From Bradyrhizobium barranii subsp. apii (GTDB lineage: Bacteria > Pseudomonadota > Alphaproteobacteria > Rhizobiales > Xanthobacteraceae), in assembly GCF_011516635.5 (NCBI RefSeq), contig NZ_CP096255.1, positions 8,071,501 to 8,135,500 on the forward strand: DNA of 64,000 nucleotides. The letters run 5' to 3'. The translations under genes and the position numbers were made by a program. This document shows, one piece after another, positions 9,932 through 18,193 of the stretch; within the stretch, counting starts at the first letter, position 1, and every line of letters begins with the position of its first letter. The notes beneath the pieces were generated by a model, which saw nothing but the letters and a program-made list of their open reading frames with translations, searched no databases and had not been told where the DNA came from.

Positions 9932-10014
9932 GGACCGTTAGAAGCGGTCCGCTCAGTTGATTCTTGCTCAGTTGATTCTTCCGTCAGGGCCGGAGACTTG
10001 GCCTCCGCCTGACG
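9932..10014 (+). promoter_or_regulatory. Hairpins and tandem 15-bp repeat ahead of the phosphopantetheinyl transferase
   Basis: Three structured pieces lie in the 233-bp gap. An inverted repeat GGACCG/CGGTCC (9932-9950) is followed by a perfect tandem duplication of GCTCAGTTGATTCTT (9951-9965 and 9966-9980). Next comes an inverted repeat CGTCAGG/CCTGACG (9982-9988 and 10008-10014) with an inner GGAG/CTCC pair. The first hairpin could end transcription of the small Lys-rich gene. The last lies just before the next start and could affect its translation. No T-run follows either, so terminator function is uncertain. Confidence 0.45.
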
Positions 10015-10029
10015 CCATGGGCCTTATTG

Positions 10030-10761
10030 ATGGCAGACGACAGAATTGAACTGTTTGTCGGACTGATCGAGACCATTGACGCTCCGGGCGCAGTCGATGC
10101 GTGCCGACGCCTGCTTTCGGTCGACGAACGGATCCGCGCCGACCGCTTCATGTTCGAGCGGCATCGGCGGCAATATATCTTCGCGCACGCGATGCTGCGC
10201 CTGGCGCTGTCGCAGGCCGCGCCGAACGTCGCCCCCACCGATTGGTCCTTCGGGGCCGGTCGCTACGGGCGGCCGTTTGTCGCGGCGCCCGCGACCTCGA
10301 CCGCGCTGCACTTCAGCCTGTCCCATGCCGATGGCTGCGTTGCCTGCGTCGTGTCCGGGCATGAGACCGTCGGCGTCGACGTCGAAACCGTGTCACGGCG
10401 GGTCGCGCCACTGTCCACCGCGCTTCGCTTCTTTGCGCCGGAGGAGGTCGAAACGTTGCGCGGACTGCCGGAGCCCGCCGCGATCGAGCGCTTTTTCGAC
10501 TATTGGACGCTCAAGGAGGCCTATCTGAAGGCGAGGGGTTTTGGGCTCAATCTGCCGCTCGACGCTTTCGCGATGCAGGTGTCCCGGGAGGCCATCGAGA
10601 TCAGCTTCAAGCCCGATATCGCCGACGATCCGCATGCATGGCGCTTCTCGCTGTGCTCGCCGTCGCCCTCGCATCGCCTCGCGATCGCCGACGGCTCCCG
10701 CGCGCGCGGCGGCCTTCCCATCACCCGCAATTCCTGGCCGTTCCAGGAAGCGGCTGAATGA
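10030..10761 (+). CDS. Sfp-type 4'-phosphopantetheinyl transferase
   Basis: This 243-residue enzyme moves 4'-phosphopantetheine from CoA to the conserved Ser of carrier domains. The family signatures are visible: GVDVETV in the middle (Mg-binding Asp) and FFDYWTLKEAYLKARG about 40 residues later, with the Lys and Glu of the W-x-x-KEA motif. The start is the ATG at 10030; a TTG lies directly before it. It is the natural activator of the two carrier domains of the synthetase upstream on the same strand. Its stop overlaps the ATG of the monooxygenase gene (ATGA at 10758-10761), which implies translational coupling. Confidence 0.92.
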   Translation: MADDRIELFVGLIETIDAPGAVDACRRLLSVDERIRADRFMFERHRRQYIFAHAMLRLALSQAAPNVAPTDWSFGAGRYGRPFVAAPATSTALHFSLSHADGCVACVVSGHETVGVDVETVSRRVAPLSTALRFFAPEEVETLRGLPEPAAIERFFDYWTLKEAYLKARGFGLNLPLDAFAMQVSREAIEISFKPDIADDPHAWRFSLCSPSPSHRLAIADGSRARGGLPITRNSWPFQEAAE

Positions 10762-11738
10762 CGCCCCCGCGGCTGCGCGTCTTTCCCGCGATCTCGCGCA
10801 ACCGCGATCCCAAGAAATATGTCGGCGAGCTGATGCGGGTGGCACAGTTCGCCGACCGCAACGGCTTCGAAGGCATCCTGCTGTTCGAAGGCAACGACGT
10901 GTTCGTCGAGCCCTGGGCGATGGCCCAGCACATCATGGGTGAGACCACGCGAAGCTCGCCGCTGATCGCGGTCAATCCGGTCTACATGCACCCGTTCGCC
11001 GCGGCAAAGTTCGTCTCGTCCTTTGCGCAGCTCCACGGTCGCAAGGTCTATCTCAACATGATCACGGGGACCGCGGTCAGCGACCTGCAGGGGCTGGGCG
11101 ACGAGCAGTCGCATGCGGACCGCTACGTCCGGCTCGGCGAATTCGTCGCGCTGATGCGCCAATTGCTGGAAAGCCCCCGCCCGGTGAATGTCGAGGGCCG
11201 GTTCTACCGCGCAAGCAATCTGCAACTTCGCCCGCGCCTGCCGGCGGAGCTGATGCCGGAATTCCTGGTCGCGGGCCAGTCGGAGGCGGCGCAGCGCGTG
11301 GCGAAGGAGACCGGCTGCATCAAGATGCAGATGCTGCCGCCCGATCTCGATCGCGGCCTCGATGCGCCCGGAATGAACTTTGGCATCTTCGCCCGCGAGG
11401 GACGCGACGAGGCACGGCAAGCCGCGAAGGCACGCTTCCGCGACAATCCCGATGATCGCGAGCTGCTCGCGCTCACCGTGGAGAACAGCGATTCCGTGTG
11501 GAAGCGGCGGCTCTATGACGGCCAGAGCGGCGAGCTCGCCGACAATGGCTACTGGCTGCTGCCGTTCCTGACCTTCCAGGCCGACTGCCCCTATCTCGTC
11601 GGCAGCTACACCGAGGTCGGCGCAAAGCTGAAGGATTTTGCGGCGAAGGGCCTGACCACGATCATGCTCGACATGGTCGCCGACGAGGCCGAGATGCAGC
11701 ACGTCCGCAAGGCGCTCGCGGCGAGCGGGATGTTCTAG
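10758..11738 (+). CDS. LLM-class flavin-dependent monooxygenase
   Basis: A 326-residue TIM-barrel flavin monooxygenase of the luciferase-like (bacterial luciferase/SsuD) superfamily, expected to use FMNH2 and O2. Family-type segments include QFADRNGFEGILLFEGND near the N-terminus, VYLNMITGTAVSDLQGLGDEQSHADRY (residues about 95-122) and PEFLVAGQSEAAQRVAKETG. The ATGA overlap with the phosphopantetheinyl transferase argues for a tailoring role in the peptide pathway. An alternative is sulfonate desulfonation linked to the convergent NitT/TauT importer. The operon position favours the first, but neither is proven. Its TAG and the importer ATPase stop share the tetranucleotide CTAG (11735-11738). 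Confidence 0.88.
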   Translation: MTPPRLRVFPAISRNRDPKKYVGELMRVAQFADRNGFEGILLFEGNDVFVEPWAMAQHIMGETTRSSPLIAVNPVYMHPFAAAKFVSSFAQLHGRKVYLNMITGTAVSDLQGLGDEQSHADRYVRLGEFVALMRQLLESPRPVNVEGRFYRASNLQLRPRLPAELMPEFLVAGQSEAAQRVAKETGCIKMQMLPPDLDRGLDAPGMNFGIFAREGRDEARQAAKARFRDNPDDRELLALTVENSDSVWKRRLYDGQSGELADNGYWLLPFLTFQADCPYLVGSYTEVGAKLKDFAAKGLTTIMLDMVADEAEMQHVRKALAASGMF

Positions 11739-12574
11739 GACGTCACGCCGAGCGGACTGAGCCGTGCCAGCGGCTCGCTGCCTTCCGGCCGCCGCAAGAG
11801 CTGCATGACATGCCGCTTCAGGCGCACGAATTCGGGTTCGGTGACGAGATCGTGGCTGCGTGGCCGCGCGAAAGGCAGCACGACATCCTCGATCACCCGG
11901 CCGGGTCTTGCGCTCATCACGACGATACGATCGGCGAGGAACAATGCCTCGTCGATGTCGTGGGTGACGAAGACGGTGGTGGTCGGGATCTTGCTCCAGA
12001 TGTCGAGCAGGACCCCCTGCATCATGCCGCGCGTCTGCGCGTCGAGCGCGCTGAAGGGCTCGTCCATCAGCAGCACCCGCGGCTGGTTGATCAGGACCCG
12101 CGCAATTTCCACGCGCTGCTGCATGCCGCCCGACAATTGCGCCGGATAGAACGCCTCGAAGCCGGAGAGGCCGACCAGCTTCAGGATCGCGTCGGCGGCA
12201 CGGTCGCGCTCCCTCCTCCCGAGACCCCGCATCTTCGGGCCGAAGGCGACATTGTCACGCACCCGCTTCCAGGGAAACAGCGTGTGCTGCTGAAACACCA
12301 TACCCCGGTCCGGGCTCGGACTCTGGACCTGCTGGCCGTCGACCGTGAGGCGGCCAGCCGTGATCGGCAAATGCCCGGCCAGCGCGCCGAGCAGCGTGGA
12401 TTTGCCGCAGCCGGAGGGACCGAGGATGCAGACGAGCTCGCCCGGCGCAATCGCGACATCGAGACCGCTGACCGCTTCGAATGCATCGCCGCCCGATCCG
12501 AGCGAAATCGAGACATCGGCGAAGTCGATCCGACCGACGCTGTTCGTGCCGATATCCGCGACCCGGATGTTCAT
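11735..12574 (-). CDS. NitT/TauT-family ABC transporter ATP-binding protein
   Basis: A 279-residue cytoplasmic ATPase subunit with Walker A GPSGCGKST, signature LSGGMQQRVEIAR, Walker B VLLMDEPFSALD and switch His in VFVTHDIDEAL. It resembles SsuB/TauB/NrtD-type ATPases that drive uptake of sulfonates, taurine, nitrate or similar anions. It is the last gene of a three-gene operon; its ATG overlaps the permease stop (ATGA at 12571-12574). The substrate cannot be read from this subunit. Confidence 0.93.
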   Translation of the reverse strand: MNIRVADIGTNSVGRIDFADVSISLGSGGDAFEAVSGLDVAIAPGELVCILGPSGCGKSTLLGALAGHLPITAGRLTVDGQQVQSPSPDRGMVFQQHTLFPWKRVRDNVAFGPKMRGLGRRERDRAADAILKLVGLSGFEAFYPAQLSGGMQQRVEIARVLINQPRVLLMDEPFSALDAQTRGMMQGVLLDIWSKIPTTTVFVTHDIDEALFLADRIVVMSARPGRVIEDVVLPFARPRSHDLVTEPEFVRLKRHVMQLLRRPEGSEPLARLSPLGVTS

Positions 12575-13371
12575 CGCGCCACCTTCGGGCTACGCCAGGG
12601 CATCAGAAGCCGCCCGGCCGTCGTCAGCAGCCAGCTCGAACCCATGCCGAGCAGGCCGATGATCAGCATGCCGACGATGATGTCGGCGTAGTTCTGGAGC
12701 GTGTAGGCTTCCCAGGTGTAATAGCCGATGCCGAACTGGCCCGAGATCATCTCCGCGGTGACGAGGCAGAACCATGAGGTGCCCATGCCGATCGCAAGCC
12801 CGGTGACGATGCTGGGCGCGGCGTCCGGCAGCACGACTTCGCTCAGGATCGCCAACTCCCCCGCGCCGAGGCTGCGGGCGGAGGCAACCAGCCGGAGGTC
12901 GACATTCGCGACACCGTGGACGGTGTTCAGCACGATCGGAAACAAGGCACCGATGAAGGTGATGTAGATCATCGAGAGTTCGGACGACGGAAAGATCAGG
13001 ATCGACAGCGGTATCCACGCCACCGCCGGAATCGGGCGCAGCAATTCCAGCGGCGGCAGCAAAAGGTCGCTCGCGGCGCGTGACCGGCCGATGGCAAAAC
13101 CAAGGATCACGCCGATCACCACCGCCGCCCCGTAGCCCGCGAACACGCGCCAGAGGCTACTGGTGACATGTGCCGTCAGTTTCGGCGAACGAAATAGGGC
13201 GAGCGCGGATTGAACGACCTCGACCGGCGGCGGCACGTTGCGGAAGGTCACGATCCCCAGATTGAGATGCGTTGTCGAAGCGACCTGCCACAGGGCAATG
13301 CAGGCCAGGATCGAAAGGCCGCGGACCATCCAGCGGATGCCCGCAGGCCGCGCCTTGATAGCGGTGGCCAT
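12571..13371 (-). CDS. NitT/TauT-family ABC transporter permease
   Basis: A 266-residue inner-membrane permease with about six hydrophobic segments, starting with LSILACIALWQVAST. The EAA-type loop that docks the ATPase appears as ARSLGAGELAILSEVVLPDAAPSI. The start is taken at 13371 (MATAIKARPAG) because GGTGAGG lies directly ahead, four bases after the binding-protein stop. The frame stays open 20 codons further up, but that part lies inside the upstream gene. The neighbouring ATPase and binding protein make it the translocation channel of the importer. Confidence 0.92.
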   Translation of the reverse strand: MATAIKARPAGIRWMVRGLSILACIALWQVASTTHLNLGIVTFRNVPPPVEVVQSALALFRSPKLTAHVTSSLWRVFAGYGAAVVIGVILGFAIGRSRAASDLLLPPLELLRPIPAVAWIPLSILIFPSSELSMIYITFIGALFPIVLNTVHGVANVDLRLVASARSLGAGELAILSEVVLPDAAPSIVTGLAIGMGTSWFCLVTAEMISGQFGIGYYTWEAYTLQNYADIIVGMLIIGLLGMGSSWLLTTAGRLLMPWRSPKVAR

Positions 13372-13375
13372 CGCC

Positions 13376-14797
13376 TCACCGGCTCGCGACGAGGGACTCG
13401 CGCGCGGCCGCGAAGTCGAGCACCGCGCCACCGTTCTTCTTCGACCAGCCCTCGGCCGCCTGCTTGAGCAGGAACGCGCTCAGCTCGCCCTTGGACGACC
13501 GCACGAACCAGGCCTGGTTTGCAAACAGCTTGATGCCGCTTTCACGATCCTGAGCGTAGACGACGCGGATGGTCTTGCCGTCCTTCTCGAGGCCGGCGAG
13601 CGCCTTCAGCGCGTTCTCGGGCGAAGCATAGTGGCGTACATGAGTCTCGTCCTTGACCCAGATCTGCGCGACGCGGCTGAAGTCGCTTATCTGGTCACCC
13701 GTCGCCGCATCCTTGGCTTTCAGCGGAAGCTGCGCGTAGTTCTTCAACTCGGCGTCATAGTCCCGCCCCGCCTGCGCGGTCGCAACGCGGATGAATTTGT
13801 CGGTGACGAACTGGTTGATATCGAGATCGCTGTCCGCGCGCTTGAGCAGCTTCAGCGTCTTGATCGAGGTTGCGACCGCCTGGCGGTATTCCGGCTTCCA
13901 GGTCACATCGCGGGTCTGAAGACCGAGCGGCCCGTGAAAGAGGTAGTCGACCTCCGCCTCGATGCCGGTCACCTTCGCGATCAGCTCGCTGTACTTCTCC
14001 GGCTCTTCAGCGATCAGGCGATCCGCTTCCAGCGCTGCGCGCAGATAGGCGACGACGATCTCGGGATATTTCTCGGCATAATCGGCGTCGACCAGCCCGC
14101 CGTGGAATGTCGGGGCATTGGCCTGCGCGCCGTCAAAGATCTTGCGCGCGAAGCCGCGCCACGGGAACAGTTCGGCGAACGGAACGAAGTCGGCATGCGC
14201 CTCGATCTTGCCGGCCTGCAAGGCCGGCCCCGCCACCTCCGGCGCCTGCGTGATGATGTTGACGTCGGTCTCGGGATTCCAGCCCTTGGCCTCGATCGCG
14301 CGGAGCAGCATGCCGTGCGAGGTCGAGGCGAAGGGAACCGAGATGGTCTTGCCTTTGAGCTCATCGAGCGATTGCACCGGCGAGCTCGACGGCACCACGA
14401 TGCCGTTGCCACTGCCCTTGGTGCTGCCGGACAGCACGCTGATGAAGAGGCTACGGCGTCCGGCCTTCTGGAACGCTACACCGTTCAGCGAGCCCGGAAA
14501 GTCAGCCATCGCGCCGAAATCGAGCTTGCCTGCGACCATCTCGTTGGTGAGCGGCGCGCCGCTCGTAAAATTCTTCCACTGGATGTCGTAGGTGACATCC
14601 TTGTACTTGCCGTCATGGGGCAGAAATTTCTCAAGCAGCTTGAGCTCGCGAATGAGCAGTCCGCCGGTCGCGCAATTGATCGTCGTGTCCTGCGTCCCGA
14701 CTGCCACACGGATCGTCTCCGCCTGGGCCGGCGCGAACATCGCAACAGTGATGGCCACAACGGCCACACTGAGTCTCAAAGAGCTGAATTCGATCAT
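13376..14797 (-). CDS. ABC transporter substrate-binding protein (NitT/TauT/NMT1-like)
   Basis: A 473-residue periplasmic binding protein, longer than the usual 320-350. The N-terminal signal peptide reads LSVAVVAITVAMFAPAQA, with the mature chain near ETIRVAVG. The ATG at 14797 follows GAGGACAG; thirteen further upstream codons are open but have no better site. Segments such as AGKLDFGAMADFPGSLNGVAF and PFASTSHGMLLRAIEAKGWN are typical of binding proteins for nitrate, sulfonate or aromatic anions. It is the first gene of the importer operon and is divergent from a Crp/Fnr-type regulator. The ligand is unknown. Confidence 0.9.
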   Translation of the reverse strand: MIEFSSLRLSVAVVAITVAMFAPAQAETIRVAVGTQDTTINCATGGLLIRELKLLEKFLPHDGKYKDVTYDIQWKNFTSGAPLTNEMVAGKLDFGAMADFPGSLNGVAFQKAGRRSLFISVLSGSTKGSGNGIVVPSSSPVQSLDELKGKTISVPFASTSHGMLLRAIEAKGWNPETDVNIITQAPEVAGPALQAGKIEAHADFVPFAELFPWRGFARKIFDGAQANAPTFHGGLVDADYAEKYPEIVVAYLRAALEADRLIAEEPEKYSELIAKVTGIEAEVDYLFHGPLGLQTRDVTWKPEYRQAVATSIKTLKLLKRADSDLDINQFVTDKFIRVATAQAGRDYDAELKNYAQLPLKAKDAATGDQISDFSRVAQIWVKDETHVRHYASPENALKALAGLEKDGKTIRVVYAQDRESGIKLFANQAWFVRSSKGELSAFLLKQAAEGWSKKNGGAVLDFAAARESLVASR

Positions 14798-15101
14798 CGA
14801 ACTGTCCTCGGGAGGCCGGGCGCGTGCCGGCAACAACGCTGGCCGGCACTATCGAAGGCGCGACGCAACGCTTGAAGCAATTACTTGCATCGCTGTCGCA
14901 GGACGTTCGCGTCATGATTCCGTCGCGCAACGACGCAAAGGATTTTCTCAGGCCGAAGCCATCGAGAGAGGAATCGTTTCGCGGTCGGTCGCCGCACACA
15001 TCAAGCTTTGCTAAGTGATTTGGAACGATCGCAAAGAGATGGACATCGCACCACCGCCGCACTTACCTATTCGCGAGCCCCTGGAGAGCTGACGGATTGC
15101 G
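14798..15101. promoter_or_regulatory. Divergent promoter region, importer operon / Crp-type regulator
   Basis: A 304-bp gap between two divergent starts with no convincing gene. It must hold the promoters of the binding-protein operon and the Crp/Fnr-like regulator. A loose inverted pair TTTGGAACGATCGCAAA (about 15020-15036) could be a regulator site but does not match the CRP or FNR consensus well. Confidence 0.4.
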
Positions 15102-15941
15102 ATGACCATACTCAAGGAAGCTGCCGCGACCGAGCCTGCCGCTTTCGCCGACCGGCCTCATGCAGGCGTTCCGTTCGACTGGACCGACCACAAGAAGACC
15201 CGGCGGATCCGCAGCACACGTGCAAAGCCCGCAAGCTCGGCGCTGTTCATGAGCGAGACGATCGACGGGCTGAATGCCGGCGCGCATTTCCTCGACCGCT
15301 TGTCCGCGTCGGAGCAGGCGCGCGTGCACGCGGCCGGCCGCATCATCTCGGTGCCGCAGGGCGAAATGGTATTCAGCCAAGGCGATGGCCACGACGGCAT
15401 CTTCATCATCCGCCGTGGACAGGTGCGGGTCTATTACACCGCGCCGTCGGGCCGCGAGATCACGCTCGCCTATTGGACGCCGGGACATTTCATCGGAGGC
15501 CCCGAGATATCCGGCGGTGGCATTCACATGTGGTCGGGCATCGCCATCGAGGCCTGCGAGATCACGACACTCTCCGGGCCGGCGCTCGAGAAGCTGTTGA
15601 CCGGCATGCCGAGCTTCGCGTTGGCGCTGATCGACGGCCTCATCTCCAAGGGCAAATGCTACTCCTCGATGGCGCACATCCTCGGCACGCGCTCGGTGAT
15701 CGAACGGCTGGCGCAGTTCCTGATCACGCTGTCGGAGTTGCACGGCACGGCCGACGGCGACACCATCGTCATCAACCGCAAGATCACCCATGACCAGATC
15801 GCGGCTATGGTGGGCTCGACCCGGCAATGGGTGACGATGATGCTGAAGCGTTTCCAGAACCGCCGCATCATCGCCATCGACGGCAGCACCATCCGGATCA
15901 GGCGGATCGACCTGCTGGAGCAGATCCTTTTCAAGGACTGA
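15102..15941 (+). CDS. Crp/Fnr-family transcriptional regulator
   Basis: A 279-residue DNA-binding regulator. Residues about 60-165 form a cyclic-nucleotide-binding-type beta barrel (VPQGEMVFSQGDGHDGIFIIRRGQVRVYY). Residues about 190-275 hold the winged helix, with ITHDQIAAMVGSTRQWVTMMLKRF as the helix-turn-helix. There is no FNR-type Cys cluster at the N-terminus. A poorly conserved 50-residue leader precedes the barrel, so the true start may be the ATG near 15250 (MSETIDG). It is divergent from the NitT/TauT importer, which it may control. Confidence 0.9.
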   Translation: MTILKEAAATEPAAFADRPHAGVPFDWTDHKKTRRIRSTRAKPASSALFMSETIDGLNAGAHFLDRLSASEQARVHAAGRIISVPQGEMVFSQGDGHDGIFIIRRGQVRVYYTAPSGREITLAYWTPGHFIGGPEISGGGIHMWSGIAIEACEITTLSGPALEKLLTGMPSFALALIDGLISKGKCYSSMAHILGTRSVIERLAQFLITLSELHGTADGDTIVINRKITHDQIAAMVGSTRQWVTMMLKRFQNRRIIAIDGSTIRIRRIDLLEQILFKD

Positions 15942-15988
15942 GGTTCGCCTCTCCAGCGCTAGCGCTTTGGGCGTTGAAGCACCCTCAG

Positions 15989-16074
15989 CGTCATGGCCGG
16001 GCTTGTCCCGGCCATCCACGTCTCACCCCTCGGCGCAAAGAACGTGGATGCCCGGGACAAGCCCGGGCATGACG
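15989..16074. repeat. Palindromic intergenic repeat, family 1
   Basis: An imperfect inverted repeat whose arms begin CGTCATGGCCGGG and end CCCGGGCATGACG, with inner GTGGAT/ATCCAC arms. A second copy lies at 42999-43068. It falls between two convergent genes and would form a long hairpin in RNA. This repeat type is common between genes in Bradyrhizobium. Confidence 0.85.
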
Positions 16075-16096
16075 ACCTACGCGGGAGAGGTGAAGC

Positions 16097-17123
16097 TCAC
16101 CGCGCCTCTTCGAATCCCGCCAGCACCGACGTCAAATTCGCGCCAAGAATATCCGAGAGATAGCCGCCCTCCTGCACGAACACGGTCGGCAGGCCCATCT
16201 TCGCGATCGCCTGGCCGATGCGGCGGAAGCCCGGCGTGGTGACGGCGAGGCCCTTCAGTGGATCGTGCTCGGAGGCATCTAAGCCGAGTGCGATGACGAG
16301 GGCGCCCGGGGCAAAGGATTCGATCGCCTTGCGCGCTACATCCATCGCCTGGATGTAGCCGTCGTCGCCGGTGCCGATGGCCAGGGGGATGTTGAGATTG
16401 GCGCCGAGGCCGGGTCCTTCGCCGCGCTCATGCGCGTAGCCCCACACATAAGGATAGTACGCGATGGGGTCGGCGTGGATCGACACCGTGTAGACGTCAG
16501 GGCGGGCGTAGAAGATTCCTTGCGTGCCGTTGCCGTGATGGACGTCGACGTCGAGGATCACGACGCGCTCATGCTTCAATCGCAGATGCGCGGCTGCGAT
16601 CGCGCTGTTGTTGAGGAAACAGAAGCCGCCGGCCATGTCGCGGTAGGCGTGATGACCGGGCGGGCGGCAGAGTGCATAGGTCGCATCCTCGCCGTCCATC
16701 ACCATCTGCGCTGCCGTGACCGCAACATCGGTGGCGGCGCAGGCCGCGGCCCAGGTGCCGGGACCGATCGGCGCCGCGGTATCGGCGGTGTGCCAGCCAA
16801 GCTTGCCGACGATGTGGGTCGGATAGGTCGCGGCATGGCGAACGGGATGGATGTTGCCGATCATCTCCGGGCCGGAATCGCCGAGCGCGGTCCAGGCGTT
16901 CCCAGGCTTCGCTGAGGAACGACAGATATTCCGGGCTGTGAATCCGCGCACGCGGCCCCTGTCCGAATGTCGTCGGTTCGACCAGCTGATGCTTGCCGTC
17001 CTTCAACCCCTTGAGCAGGCGATCGGCGCGCTCGGGCTGCTCCGTGGTGCGCTTGACGACACCGCGAACCAGGAAGAATTGCGGATCGTGGCTGCGATGC
17101 AGTTCGGTATGGACGGCTTTCAC
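16097..17123 (-). pseudogene. Histone deacetylase / acetylpolyamine amidohydrolase family, frameshifted
   Basis: Two overlapping frames together make one protein of about 341 residues. The N-terminal part from 17123 (MKAVHTELHRSHDPQFF) runs to SFLSEAWER near 16897, and the C-terminal part continues as WTALGDSGPEMIGNIHPVRH in another frame. Removing one G from the pair at 16895-16896 on the + strand restores a continuous reading frame. Zinc-deacetylase features are present: CRPPGHHAYRDM with the catalytic His pair, DVDVHHGNGT with zinc Asp/His, and EGGY near the end. Family members cleave acetyl groups from polyamines or acetyl-lysine. The change is either a real one-base insertion or a sequence error. 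Without the N-terminal 75 residues the product is unlikely to be active. Confidence 0.85.
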
Positions 17124-17251
17124 TCAAACACTCCGTGGTCGCGTTGACGGTGCCCACAGATGTCTAAATGCCTGCGGCGGCCAGATGCAAGCAAGAAGAA
17201 TGCCGCCGCTTTGGTGCTGCTCTGCGCCGGAGGCAGACCGCCGGTGACGCT

Positions 17252-18193
17252 CTAGCAGCGCCCGCGCTGGAGGCAGTGCTCGCGGCCCTGCTGGTCGGTG
17301 CGGAAGGACTCGACGAAGCCGCCCTGACGCTGGGTGACGAAGACGGTCTTGCCGTCGCTGCCGCCGAAGGCGAGATTGGTCGGCTCCTTGCCCTTCAGCG
17401 CGATCTCGCGCTCGACCGCACCATTGGGCTTCATCAGCGCGATGGTGCCCTTGAGGATGCGCGCGACATAGAGACGGCCGGCGACGTCGGTGCGCAGGCC
17501 GTCGACGGTGTCGGGCTGGAAGGCTTTGACGAGTTTTGCGCCGGTGAGCTCGTTGCTGCGGACGGTGTAGGACCAGATTTCGCCGCTGCTGGATTCCCCG
17601 ACATAGAGCGTCTTGCCGTCAGGGCTGAGGTCGATGCCGTTGGTGGTGCCCATCGCGCGCGGCGCCGACATCACCTGCCCCTGCACCGTGCCGTTCGCAG
17701 ACTTGGCGATGCGCCAGATGTGGCCTTCCCTGCCCTTCCAGTTCGGATCGCTCGCATAGATCGTGCCGTCGCGCGCGATGGTGATGTCGTTGGGCTGGTT
17801 CATCTCGTCGGAATGAAACCAGACGACGGGCTCGCTCGCGCCCTTCGGGATCGCGAAGATGTTGTGCTTCTTGTAGTCGGCGATGAACATGGTGCCGTCA
17901 CGCGCGAAGCGGATGGCGTTGCCGACGCTGCCCGCGGGCAGTGCCGTAAACTGCTCCGAAGCCGCGCCGCCCACCGGCAGCTTGCCGATGGTGCCGGGCT
18001 TGCCAAAGTTGACCACGAAGAGATTGCCGTCGAGATCGGCCGCCGGCCCTTCGATGCCGAAGGTGTATTCGCCCGACGGCGTCACCTGCACGCTTTCGAA
18101 CAGCCTTGTTTCAGCATGGGCCGGCGATGCCGCGATGACGAGAAGGAGGCTACTGCACAGGCACCAGAAATTCCTGCCGGATGTAATAGCCAT
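17252..18193 (-). CDS. SMP-30/gluconolactonase-like beta-propeller, secreted
   Basis: A 313-residue protein with signal peptide (NFWCLCSSLLLVIAASPAHA) and propeller-like repeats such as GPAADLDGNLFVVNF, AIRFARDGTMFIADY, ITIARDGTIYASD and GIDLSPDGKTLYV. These are characteristic of SMP-30/gluconolactonase/strictosidine-synthase-like proteins, so a periplasmic lactone hydrolase or sugar-acid role is likely but unproven. The start at 18193 lies 44 bases inside the upstream gene; an earlier in-frame start at 18214 is possible. The C-terminus contains two Cys (EHCLQRGRC). It is probably translated together with the haem/PQQ-like protein. Confidence 0.85.
   Translation of the reverse strand: MAITSGRNFWCLCSSLLLVIAASPAHAETRLFESVQVTPSGEYTFGIEGPAADLDGNLFVVNFGKPGTIGKLPVGGAASEQFTALPAGSVGNAIRFARDGTMFIADYKKHNIFAIPKGASEPVVWFHSDEMNQPNDITIARDGTIYASDPNWKGREGHIWRIAKSANGTVQGQVMSAPRAMGTTNGIDLSPDGKTLYVGESSSGEIWSYTVRSNELTGAKLVKAFQPDTVDGLRTDVAGRLYVARILKGTIALMKPNGAVEREIALKGKEPTNLAFGGSDGKTVFVTQRQGGFVESFRTDQQGREHCLQRGRC

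Noticed and set aside
13238..14875. 545-codon + strand open frame opposite the substrate-binding protein
   Set aside because: Shadow; the minus strand has a signal peptide and family motifs.
15018..15040. Possible FNR/CRP box before the Crp-type regulator
   Set aside because: TTTGGAACGATCGCAAA is only loosely symmetric and matches neither TTGAT-N4-ATCAA nor TGTGA-N6-TCACA.
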